DNA of 64,000 bases, from NCBI GenBank assembly GCA_028278125.1, contig JANQEY010000297.1:8459-72458 (forward strand), given 5' to 3'. The notes beneath the pieces were generated by a model. The model worked only from the letters and a program-made list of their open reading frames with translations, had not been told where the DNA came from and did not search any database. The DNA is from a bacterium. GTDB taxonomy: Bacteria > Electryoneota > Electryoneia > Electryoneales > Electryoneaceae. The stretch's first letter is position 1. Each line of letters opens with the position of its first letter. This document shows positions 46,696 through 55,026 of this stretch, piece after piece. Both the position numbers and the translations under genes were made by a program.

Positions 46696-47424
46696 ATGTC
46701 ATCAAATCTAGATCAAAAACTCAGTTTAGCGATTGAACAGTGGAAAGAGTTCTGGAAAACTGATCTCGAGTCAATCTATTTATACGGTTCGGCAGCCAGG
46801 AATGATTGGTCTCATAAAAGCTCCGATATTAACCTTTTACTCCAGGTATCCGGCAACGACCATTATGCAAAATGGCCTGATGCTTCAGAACTATCCCGGA
46901 GACTGTTCAAAAAGGGATTCGCTATACCTTTAATCCTGACAAAACAGTATATCGAAAGCTCTCTTGATGTATTTCCCATAGAATTTCTCGATATCAAACT
47001 CTTTCACCGAGTATTGGCCGGTAGTGATGATTTTGACAAAGTGGAGATAAATAAACCTGACCTGAGAGCCCAGGCTGAACGTGAAGTGAAGGGTAAATGG
47101 GTACAACTCAGACAGGCTTTTCTGGAGCGTGGTGGCAATACATCTGAGATGCGAAATTTGCTCGCGCAGACTGTTCCTACGTGGATATCCGTTTTCCAGG
47201 CATTATTATATCTTGAAGACCATGAAATTCCCGAAAGCAGGCGGGACGTTCTCGCAAATGGTTCAAAAATCTGTGGTTTGGATTCCGATATATTCCTCGA
47301 CCTGGAGAAGGTGCGAAAGAATAAACTATCATTGAATCGCAACCTGGCAAAACTTCACCTGGAAAAGTTAATGAAACAGGCGGATATTCTTGCCCGGTTC
47401 ATTGACGAATATGGAATGAAATAA
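46696..47424 (+). CDS. Nucleotidyltransferase-fold protein with altered metal motif
   Basis: A polymerase-beta superfamily fold: residues 27-48 have YLYGSAARNDWSHKSSDINLLL, close to the GSx(10)DxD signature but with 11 residues and Asn replacing the second Asp. The rest is helical (EREVKGKWVQLRQAFLERGG). It may be a non-catalytic or altered member. It sits between TPM and lemA in the same direction, 10 and 47 bases from its neighbours, so it probably belongs to the same unit. No HEPN partner gene was seen, which argues against a MNT/HEPN toxin–antitoxin. Confidence 0.65.
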   Translation: MSSNLDQKLSLAIEQWKEFWKTDLESIYLYGSAARNDWSHKSSDINLLLQVSGNDHYAKWPDASELSRRLFKKGFAIPLILTKQYIESSLDVFPIEFLDIKLFHRVLAGSDDFDKVEINKPDLRAQAEREVKGKWVQLRQAFLERGGNTSEMRNLLAQTVPTWISVFQALLYLEDHEIPESRRDVLANGSKICGLDSDIFLDLEKVRKNKLSLNRNLAKLHLEKLMKQADILARFIDEYGMK

Positions 47425-47471
47425 ATATCGATTATAAATTGTCCTGTTGGTCGATTAACCTGGAGAATAAT

Positions 47472-48053
47472 GTGAAAAAAGGGACACTGATACTGGTAAT
47501 TGTTCTTGTTGTAATTTTGCTGGCTGTGTTGTCGGTTTACTCATTCATCAAGGGTACGTACAATTCCATTATTAAGATGGACGAGTCTGTCGCGGGAGCG
47601 TGGGCGGAAGTCGAGAACAATCTCCAGCGAAGATATGACCTGATTCCTAATCTCGTGAATACTGTGAAAGGTTTTGCGCAACAGGAGAAGGATGTTTTTC
47701 TTGGTGTAACTGAAGCAAGATCAAAGGTTGGTGGAGCGGTAGGAAATATTCCAAATCGAATGGCTGCGGAAAACGAATTGTCTACAGCCTTATCACGACT
47801 TCTGCTTGTGGTAGAGAACTATCCATTAATTAAATCCGACGCGAATTTTCTGGCTCTGCAGGATGAATTGGCTGGAACCGAAAACAGGATTGCTGTTGCA
47901 CGGAAACGCTATAACGACGCGGTAAAAACATATAATATGACCATCAGGCAGTTCCCGCAGAATATAATCGCAGGTTTCTTTAATTTTGAAAAACACAGTT
48001 TCTTTGATGCACCGCAGGCTGCGGAAGCGACACCGAAAGTGGATTTTGAGTAA
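47472..48053 (+). CDS. lemA: LemA-family membrane protein
   Basis: I chose the GTG at 47472, which follows GGAG by 8 bases; upstream in-frame codons have no site. One N-terminal membrane helix (residues 5-25), then the LemA helical domain: YNSIIKMDESVAGAWAEVENNLQRRYDLIPNLVNTVKG, then NELSTALSRLLLVVENYPLIKSDANFLALQDELAGTENRIAVARKRYNDAVKTYNM. Function is poorly known; linked to envelope stress with TPM proteins. Stop overlaps the next start by one base. Confidence 0.92.
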   Translation: MKKGTLILVIVLVVILLAVLSVYSFIKGTYNSIIKMDESVAGAWAEVENNLQRRYDLIPNLVNTVKGFAQQEKDVFLGVTEARSKVGGAVGNIPNRMAAENELSTALSRLLLVVENYPLIKSDANFLALQDELAGTENRIAVARKRYNDAVKTYNMTIRQFPQNIIAGFFNFEKHSFFDAPQAAEATPKVDFE

Positions 48054-48835
48054 TGAAAGATTTTAAACCAAGCGGTATTGTCAGCCTTCTCACAGACTTT
48101 GGATTTGGGGATGATTACGTGGGATCGATGCATGCATCGCTCTATTCCATTAATCCTGAAATCCGCATAGTTGACCTTTGCCATGATATCCTTCCTGGGG
48201 ATATTGAAGCAGCAGCTTTTTTACTTGCAAAAGATTATAAAGTGTTTCCAGCCGGTACAGTTCATCTTGCGGTTGTTGATCCGGGAGTGGGAGGAGATCG
48301 CGAAATTATAGCAGCGGTTATGGATGGCCATGTTTTTCTCGCACCGGATAATGGACTGCTGGATGCTCTATTATCAAATGGCGAAGGGAAAAAGGTTTTT
48401 ACTGTTAATAACCAGGAACTTTTTCATCAAAAAGTATCGCCGACATTTCACGGTCGGGATATATTCACCCCTGTTGCCGCATATATTTCCGCCGGGGGCA
48501 ATCTTACAGATGTCGGGCCGGAGAAGTCAGAATGGATGAAAGGGCCCCAGGTGGAACCGAGGCTCGTGGGTGATATTCTAGTTGGCCGGGTTATGTGGGT
48601 TGACCGGTTTGGTAACCTGATCACAAATCTACCTGCTGATTCGATCGAGGAGTACTCTATTCAAATAGCCGGGATTCGTCCAAGACTCGTCACAACATTT
48701 AACGATGGAAACCCGGGCGAACCCGTTTGCCTTACAGGAAGTAAAAATACCATTGAGGTTGTAATAAATGGGGGAGATGCGGCTAAAACTTTGGGTTTAG
48801 GGCAGGGAACAAACGTTAAAGCGTTACCAAGGTAG
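48053..48835 (+). CDS. SAM hydroxide adenosyltransferase (DUF62)
   Basis: The SAM-hydroxide family signature is present: IVSLLTDFGFGDDYVGSMHASLYSINP, DLCHDILPGDIEAAAFLL, VHLAVVDPGVGGDREII, LAPDNGLL and VMWVDRFGNLITN. It hydrolyses S-adenosylmethionine to adenosine and methionine through an attack by hydroxide. 260 residues is the usual length. The start overlaps the lemA stop. Confidence 0.88.
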   Translation: MKDFKPSGIVSLLTDFGFGDDYVGSMHASLYSINPEIRIVDLCHDILPGDIEAAAFLLAKDYKVFPAGTVHLAVVDPGVGGDREIIAAVMDGHVFLAPDNGLLDALLSNGEGKKVFTVNNQELFHQKVSPTFHGRDIFTPVAAYISAGGNLTDVGPEKSEWMKGPQVEPRLVGDILVGRVMWVDRFGNLITNLPADSIEEYSIQIAGIRPRLVTTFNDGNPGEPVCLTGSKNTIEVVINGGDAAKTLGLGQGTNVKALPR

Positions 48836-48918
48836 ATTATAAGCAATTCTAAAGATTTTATTATCAGGATATAAAGCGAGGAATTCCCAGGAATTCTCAT
48901 TACGACAGTGAGTTGATC

Positions 48919-50322
48919 ATGGCAGATAAAATTAAACTCGATATTACCCGGATGTTGTCCAACGTTGTGGGACCTGAAAATGGTGCAACGATGGATGAGT
49001 TGCAATCGGAATGGTCGAAAGTAACTTCCGTCATCCAAGGGTTGGAAGCAAAAAGAAAAGCAGGTGATTTACCCTTTTACGATTTGCCAGGCGACACTGA
49101 GACTATTTCTCGCATCGAAGATTATGTAAATCAGATCCAGGGTAAGTTTCGTAATGTTGTGATCCTCGGTATTGGGGGAAGTGCCCTGGGTGCGATAGCT
49201 CTGAGGGAGGCACTGAAACCTGCATCTTACAACTTGTTGCCCGATGATCAGCGTCAGGCACCCAGGCTGTTTGTCCCGGATAATCCCGATCCGGAAATGT
49301 TAGCCGGAATATTTGAGCTATGTCCTCCTGAAGAGACACTCTACAACGTGGTTACCAAATCTGGTGGGACTGCGGAAACTATGGCTGCCTACTTGACGGT
49401 TCTTTCTAAGCTGAAGAATACGTTAGGTGATAAATACAGGGATCACCTCGTTTTCACAACAGATCCAGTAAAGGGCAATCTAAGAGCGATATCACGTAAT
49501 GAAGGAATCACGGCCTTCTCAATTCCACCGGGAGTCGGGGGAAGGTTTTCAGTATTAACCACGGTTGGTTTACTTCCTGCCGCCCTGATGGGAGTTGACA
49601 TCAGGGAGTTACTCAATGGGGCTGCAATACAGCGAGAGAAGGTTTTCCAACGCCAGTTTGAGTCAAATCCGTCAGCGGCATTCGCGTTATTACAATATCT
49701 TGCAGATGTCAAACGTTCACAGCGGATACATGTAATGATGCCCTACAGCAACGCGCTTTTCCGTACCGCAGACTGGTTCCGTCAGCTCTGGGCTGAATCA
49801 CTTGGTAAGAAAGAAAATCTCAGTGGCGAAAATGTCTTTACCGGCCCCACGCCGGTTGCTGCTTTGGGAGCTACCGATCAGCACAGCCAGGTTCAGTTGT
49901 ATGTAGAAGGGCCAAACGATAAAACATTTACTTTTATTGTCCCTGAAAAATTCAGACGGGAATTATCTATCGGTAAACAGCATAAAGATATCGAAAATAT
50001 TAATTACCTCGGCGGTAAGGATATGGGCTCATTACTCCTTGCCGAAGCCCAGGCAACCCAGCGGGCATTAACCGCAGCGCAAAAACCGAATATGGCATTT
50101 GTACTCAAAGAAATATCGCCGGAAACGGTTGGCGGACTGATGTACTTGCTGGAGGCTGCTACGGTCGTAGCCGGTGGATTATATGGTGTAGATCCACTTG
50201 ACCAGCCAGGTGTGGAAGCCGGGAAAGTGGCTACTTATGGGCTTATGGGCCGGGTAGGTTATGAAGATGTACGAGCTGAGATTGAAAAAGAAAATGAACG
50301 AGCGAAAATTATAATATCTTAA
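48919..50322 (+). CDS. pgi: Glucose-6-phosphate isomerase
   Basis: Start ATG 48919 behind GTGAG. Two SIS domains: NVVILGIGGSALGAIALREAL, NVVTKSGGTAETMAAYL, GVGGRFSVLTTVGLLPAALMGVD, GATDQHSQVQLYVEGPNDK (catalytic His) and PDQPGVEAGK-like end (LDQPGVEAGKVATYGLMG). It converts glucose-6-phosphate and fructose-6-phosphate. The length of 467 and the motif order match the Thermus/Bacillus type. The HAD gene follows directly. Confidence 0.93.
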   Translation: MADKIKLDITRMLSNVVGPENGATMDELQSEWSKVTSVIQGLEAKRKAGDLPFYDLPGDTETISRIEDYVNQIQGKFRNVVILGIGGSALGAIALREALKPASYNLLPDDQRQAPRLFVPDNPDPEMLAGIFELCPPEETLYNVVTKSGGTAETMAAYLTVLSKLKNTLGDKYRDHLVFTTDPVKGNLRAISRNEGITAFSIPPGVGGRFSVLTTVGLLPAALMGVDIRELLNGAAIQREKVFQRQFESNPSAAFALLQYLADVKRSQRIHVMMPYSNALFRTADWFRQLWAESLGKKENLSGENVFTGPTPVAALGATDQHSQVQLYVEGPNDKTFTFIVPEKFRRELSIGKQHKDIENINYLGGKDMGSLLLAEAQATQRALTAAQKPNMAFVLKEISPETVGGLMYLLEAATVVAGGLYGVDPLDQPGVEAGKVATYGLMGRVGYEDVRAEIEKENERAKIIIS

Positions 50323-50341
50323 CTGAATTCATTCGCTAAAA

Positions 50342-51106
50342 ATGACAGATTCCAGACAAATCAGGGGTGTTTTTTTCGACTTTGATGGTGTGTTGGTAAA
50401 TAGTTTGCCTGCACACGGAAAAGCCTGGCAGTGGATCATGAAAGAAGTTGGAATAGAAGTTGATCCATCTGTCGCACCACTTCTTGAAGGCTTACATAGC
50501 CGTCGTGCTGCACGGCTGATTTTTGACGCTGCAAACCATGAACCCGGCTTAAACATGGGCGACGATGAACTTAACGATCTGCTTGAACGAAAAAGAGCTC
50601 ATTACCGGGAAATAGTAGGATCTATTTCAATTTCATCCAAGATTATCGAAACATTAGTGGCAGTAAAAGCTCGTGCTGAAATAATGGCACTGGTAACAAG
50701 TTCAGTCAGGAAAAACCTCAATCACGCCATGACCGGGGATCAACAAGCTTTATTCGATCATATTTTGACAGCCGATAGTGTTTCTAAAAATAAACCCGAT
50801 CCTGAACCATATTTAAAAGCTGCTGAGAAGTCTAATCTAAATCCCGAACAGTGTCTCGTGGTTGAAAACGCTCCCATAGGAATCAGATCTGCCAGGGCTG
50901 CGGGATGCTGGTGTGTGGGGATTGCCAGTACAATGCCGATAGATAAATTATACGAGGCTCATTATATACTTGGAGATGTTACTGATCTCAACAGCGACCA
51001 GACCTGGGAAAATATCTTGGGCAAATTTGCTGAAATTGGCGATCCGGGTAGATTGGAACCGGAAGAGGTAATAGTAGCTCCGATACCGATTTTGAATAAG
51101 GCTTAG
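50342..51106 (+). CDS. HAD-family phosphatase, beta-phosphoglucomutase-like
   Basis: Motif I VFFDFDGVLVNS (nucleophile Asp13, acid Asp15), a helical cap (20-90), motif II VTSSV, motif III SKNKPDPEPYLKAAE, and CLVVENAPIGIRSARAAG with motif IV. It is most like beta-phosphoglucomutase or a sugar-phosphate phosphatase. 19 bases after pgi, so it may act on a sugar phosphate. Substrate unknown. Start ATG 50342 has no clear ribosome site, consistent with coupling to pgi. Confidence 0.85.
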   Translation: MTDSRQIRGVFFDFDGVLVNSLPAHGKAWQWIMKEVGIEVDPSVAPLLEGLHSRRAARLIFDAANHEPGLNMGDDELNDLLERKRAHYREIVGSISISSKIIETLVAVKARAEIMALVTSSVRKNLNHAMTGDQQALFDHILTADSVSKNKPDPEPYLKAAEKSNLNPEQCLVVENAPIGIRSARAAGCWCVGIASTMPIDKLYEAHYILGDVTDLNSDQTWENILGKFAEIGDPGRLEPEEVIVAPIPILNKA

Positions 51107-51142
51107 GATATCGCAATCATCAACCCAACCGTGGAATTTTAA

Positions 51143-52198
51143 ATGGATGAAATAATTCAAACCTATTCCAGCGGTGAAAACATTCCAACCGACTCACCAG
51201 ACAATATAGCCTATTTAATCCTCGACGGACGTGTAAGGATGGAACGTGGCGATAATCCCAGCCTTGATTATCTTAATGTCCTCGAACCGGGTGAAATTAT
51301 ATTTCCAAGAATTTTCCTGCAGGAAGACAAAAACGAAGGGCACTTTGTCGCTATTTCTGATGTCAGGATTTATCCCATCGAACTGGACAACCTGGATCAG
51401 CAGCTTGAGAATCTCCCCGATTGGATCAGAAGTTGGATTGACGGCAGACTAAAACGCGACTGGTATGACTATTCACGGAGGTTGAAGGCAATCAGTCGGC
51501 TCTATTCCATCTGCAGCCAGATATATTCATTACTCTATACTCGAACGAGCCTGATTAAATCCCGCCAGTTAAAAAGCGATATTGATCCGGTTCTGACAGA
51601 AATCGCCAATGTGATGATTTCGCCACCTCCGCCGGTTGTTCCCATACTCCGCGGACTTTCGAAAACCGGGCTCATTGACTTGCAGGAAGGCGACATCCTT
51701 ACTCCGACAATCCATATCACTGATATACGATTATTTCACAGTTTTCTCCTGTTTCTTCAACGTACCGCATGTTTACCGGAAGGTTTATACCCGGATTCAC
51801 TCCTGGTGAAACCTGTCAGTTTGTCCCGGAAGGCATCAAAAATCCTGGATAGTGTTCTCATCGATAGGGATATTGCACCGAGGATGTTTGATCCTGAACG
51901 CTCTATGGCGCATTTCTCTGAAGAAAAAATCAAACAGCTTTACGCGACAGTCGATCCAAAATCGGATATATCTCTTCATGATCCGGCGATATATGAATTA
52001 CAGCAACATGGAATTTTAAAAATAATCCGTGATACGACTATAGTCTCAGTATTTATGAACCTCAGGGCAATTTTACGAATAAATATCTTGAGAAATCCGG
52101 AAGAGAATTTTAAAGACATCGCCGAGTTTTTATGTGAAATGCTTACCGATCCATATCCACCACGTAAAGGACGTATCTTCCGAAGAATGCATATCTGA
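51143..52198 (+). CDS. Unrecognised protein with cNMP-binding-like N-terminus
   Basis: No family recognised. The first 100 residues (YLILDGRVRMERGDNPSLDYLNVLEPGEIIFPRIF) resemble the beta-roll of cyclic-nucleotide-binding domains, but the phosphate-binding cassette is not evident. Two helix-rich, winged-helix-like regions follow: about 125-200 (PILRGLSKTGLIDLQEGD) and 225-330 (YELQQHGILKIIRDTTIV). Not secreted. Directly follows the HAD gene, so it probably belongs to the end of this long run. Confidence 0.55.
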   Translation: MDEIIQTYSSGENIPTDSPDNIAYLILDGRVRMERGDNPSLDYLNVLEPGEIIFPRIFLQEDKNEGHFVAISDVRIYPIELDNLDQQLENLPDWIRSWIDGRLKRDWYDYSRRLKAISRLYSICSQIYSLLYTRTSLIKSRQLKSDIDPVLTEIANVMISPPPPVVPILRGLSKTGLIDLQEGDILTPTIHITDIRLFHSFLLFLQRTACLPEGLYPDSLLVKPVSLSRKASKILDSVLIDRDIAPRMFDPERSMAHFSEEKIKQLYATVDPKSDISLHDPAIYELQQHGILKIIRDTTIVSVFMNLRAILRINILRNPEENFKDIAEFLCEMLTDPYPPRKGRIFRRMHI

Positions 52199-52603
52199 AA
52201 TTTCATGTAATCTTCACCTGATCCCTCGCTCTTAATATTATAGTTCTTGAAAGTACTGCTGCACTTGTCATTCCGGACTTGATCCGGAACAGGAAGGAAG
52301 CATAGCTCGGTGAGGTTTACACTCACCAATCCAGCGTCTTTAAGAGATTTTTTTTATTCTCGAACACAGTATCAAACAGGATTAATTTCGAATCCAAAGA
52401 GAGCACTAGGGATAATAGTTTGGCAATTATTTTAGTCAAAGTTAAAATATTATTTGTAAAAATCGTAATCTCCCATTAGATTGTTTCTCATCCAGAAGGC
52501 TCTCTGACTTAGCTGAAAGCCTGAAAGGATAAATATAAGTTTGCACCAGGCTTCAACATGACCTTTTTACAACATCATCGACTTGCTACTGAAAGGTCTC
52601 ATC
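52199..52603. other. Intergenic region with palindromic repeat
   Basis: This 405-base gap carries copy 2 of the dispersed repeat and otherwise AT-rich sequence. It holds the LVIVD gene promoter. No small gene seen. Confidence 0.55.
52266..52341. repeat. Dispersed palindromic repeat, copy 2, with 39-base insert
   Basis: TTGTCATTCC with stem TTCCGGA / TCCGGAA (52271-52289) and loop CTTGA, as in copy 1. It is followed by about 39 bases (52290-52328) before ATCCAGCGTCTTT, which matches the right part of copy 1. The insert contains a further stem GGTGAG / CTCACC (52309-52327). Confidence 0.6.
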
Positions 52604-54766
52604 ATGAATACCAACATTATTCCAGGAAAACGTTTCTTAGATAGTCTGTTCTGGATAGCATTGTTAATGCTATCGATTTCTATTATGATGCCGGTGATTG
52701 CTTGTGCGCAGGATAGCCTGGGAGTTACCTGCCTTGGAAGGTTCTGGCACACCAACTCATATGATGTCGATATACAATGGGAACACGCCTATGTTGCGGA
52801 CGGGCATTACGGTTTACGGGTCATCGAAATCAGTAATCCAGCAGATCCGCAAGAAGTTGGTTTCTGTAATACCCCGGGTTGGGCAAGGAGTGTAACCCTG
52901 TCCGATGATTACGCTTATGTTGCAGCTGAAGATTACGGCCTTCGGATAATTGACATCAGCAATCCAGCAGAACCGCAGGAAATTGGATTCTATGCTACAC
53001 CCGGTGAGGCTTATGGTGTAGCCGTGTCCGGCGATTTTGTTTATGTTGCAGATGAAGGTTTCGGTCATTACGGTCTTCGGATAATAAACATCAGCAATCC
53101 GGCAGATCCGCAAGAAGTGGGTTTCTATGCTACGCCCGACAATGCTTTAGACGTAGCCCTTTCCGACGATTATGCCTATGTTGCTACTTCATCCGGTTTA
53201 CATATAATTGATATCAGTAATCCGGCAGAACCGCAGGAAATTGGATTCTATAATACGCCTGGTGAGGCCCACGCCGTAGCACTGTCCGACAATTTCGCTT
53301 ATGTTGCTGACGTAGATGGTCTTCGGATAGTCGACATCAGTAATCCGGCTGAAATGCAAGAAGTTGGTTCCTATGATACACCCGGTTATGCCAAAGGCAT
53401 AGCATTGTCCGGCGATTACGCCTGTATTGCCGATGTCTACGAAGGTCTGCGGATAATCGACATCAGCAATCCGGCAGATCCGCAAGAAGTGGGTTTCAAC
53501 GATACGCCCGGTCGGGCTTATGGAGTAATCGTGTCCGGCGATTATGCTTTAGTTACAGATGGTCCTTACGGTCTACGGATAATCGACATCAGTAATCAGG
53601 CAAGCCCGCAAGAAATTGGATTTTATAGCAGGCCCGGTTGGGCTCGTGGCGTAGCTCTGTCCGGCGATTACGCATATCTTGTTGATTATGGTCTAAGGGT
53701 AATCGACATCAGCAATCCGGCAGATCCCCTGGAAGTTGGTTTGGATGATACCCTTGGTGGTTGGAGTGTAGCCTTGTCCGGCGATTACGTTTTTGTTGCC
53801 GCTGGTTGGGATGGCCTACGGATAATCGACATCAGCAATCCGGCAGAACCGCAAGAAGTTGGTATCTATGATACACTCACTGAGGCTTATGACGTAGCTG
53901 TGTCCGGCGATTTCGCATATGTTGCCGATAATTGGGTCGGTTTACTGATAATCGACATCAGCAATCCGGCAGAACCGCAAGAAGTTGGTTTCTGTAATAC
54001 GCCTAGTGGGGGTTGGAGTGTAGCCGTGTCCGGCGATTTCGCCTATATGGCCAATAATTCTTTCGGTCTACGGATAATCGACATCAGCAATCCGGCTGAT
54101 CCCCAGGAAGTTGGTTTCTATGATACGCCCGGTTATGCACGGAGTGTAGCCGTGTCCGGCGATTACGCCTATCTTGCTGATTATGGTCTAAGGGTAATCG
54201 ACATCAGCAATCCGGCAGTTCCAGAAGAAATTGGTTTCTGTAATACGCCTTATGGGGCTGAGAGTGTAATCCTGTCCGGAGATTACGCCTATGTTGCCGA
54301 TATGGTTAATGGTTTACGGATAATTGACATCAGCAATCCAGCAGATCCGCAAGAAGTTGGTTTCTATAATAATACCTGTTCAACTTCTGATGTAGCGGTA
54401 GCCGGAAACATCGCGTATATCGCGGGTGGACAGGAGTTTGGGATATATGATTGCTCCCAGGCACTTGGTGTTTCAGAGAGCCGGTGCCCGAACATCCCGA
54501 CTAAATTTTCAATTGCAGCAGCATATCCGAATCCATTCAATCCGACCTTGAATGTTTCTATCGAAATGGCAGGGAAGGGTGATTTGAACCTCCGTGTCTT
54601 CAATCTCGTTGGGCGGGAAGTGGGCGTACTCTCCAATCATTCTATTCAAGCGGGCTATCACACTTTTACTTTTAATGCTTCTGACTTGGCGAGTGGCATC
54701 TACTTTATAAAAGCAACATTTCCGGGTAAAATGAGCGAGGTGAAGAAAGTTGTGTTGATGAAATAG
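52604..54766 (+). CDS. Secreted LVIVD-repeat beta-propeller with T9SS tail
   Basis: Start ATG 52604 behind GAAAGG. A signal peptide is followed by 13 full LVIVD repeats of about 40-43 residues (consensus GLRIIDISNPADPQEVGFYDTPG..A.GVALSGDYAYVAD) and an N-terminal partial repeat, so a fourteen-unit assembly (two seven-bladed propellers) is possible. The T9SS type-A tail is YPNPFNPTLNVSI to KVVLMK. The repeats are strongly similar at DNA level (period about 125 bases), so expansion by recombination is likely. A surface protein; no catalytic motif. Confidence 0.85.
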   Translation: MNTNIIPGKRFLDSLFWIALLMLSISIMMPVIACAQDSLGVTCLGRFWHTNSYDVDIQWEHAYVADGHYGLRVIEISNPADPQEVGFCNTPGWARSVTLSDDYAYVAAEDYGLRIIDISNPAEPQEIGFYATPGEAYGVAVSGDFVYVADEGFGHYGLRIINISNPADPQEVGFYATPDNALDVALSDDYAYVATSSGLHIIDISNPAEPQEIGFYNTPGEAHAVALSDNFAYVADVDGLRIVDISNPAEMQEVGSYDTPGYAKGIALSGDYACIADVYEGLRIIDISNPADPQEVGFNDTPGRAYGVIVSGDYALVTDGPYGLRIIDISNQASPQEIGFYSRPGWARGVALSGDYAYLVDYGLRVIDISNPADPLEVGLDDTLGGWSVALSGDYVFVAAGWDGLRIIDISNPAEPQEVGIYDTLTEAYDVAVSGDFAYVADNWVGLLIIDISNPAEPQEVGFCNTPSGGWSVAVSGDFAYMANNSFGLRIIDISNPADPQEVGFYDTPGYARSVAVSGDYAYLADYGLRVIDISNPAVPEEIGFCNTPYGAESVILSGDYAYVADMVNGLRIIDISNPADPQEVGFYNNTCSTSDVAVAGNIAYIAGGQEFGIYDCSQALGVSESRCPNIPTKFSIAAAYPNPFNPTLNVSIEMAGKGDLNLRVFNLVGREVGVLSNHSIQAGYHTFTFNASDLASGIYFIKATFPGKMSEVKKVVLMK

Positions 54767-55026
54767 AACTATCCATTTGTTTATCCTCACCAAACATTGG
54801 ATCAGCAGCATTCCCGGGATTTATGCGTTGTAGCGTACCTGGGCGCTGTGGCGTATCACTGTATTCCGGGATCAACTCTTCTCCTTACTGTTATATCCTC
54901 AATCTTGCCCTGTTTACCGTGTTATAAAAACGGTATATTCTATTTTTGAAACACGTATCTTCTAATCTTTGAGGAAGATGCGGTTTTCTCGTCTTTTAAA
55001 TAATTTTTCATGTACGGGTTTCTAAT

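Noticed and set aside
46696..47424. Toxin–antitoxin (MNT/HEPN) pair
   Set aside because: No HEPN-type partner gene is adjacent and the flanking genes are envelope proteins.
48875..48900. Hairpin GGAATTCCCAGGAATTC before pgi
   Set aside because: The arms are mainly direct repeats of GGAATTC, itself palindromic; no T run or regulatory context supports a function.
52800..54400. Regular repeats resembling a CRISPR array
   Set aside because: The period of about 125 bases stays in frame and encodes LVIVD repeats; there are no short repeats with unique spacers and no cas genes.
54805..54885. Further REP copy upstream of purF (CCCGGGAT and TTCCGGGATC)
   Set aside because: The two parts do not form the 8-bp stem with a GTAG tetranucleotide found at 61396 and 61983.
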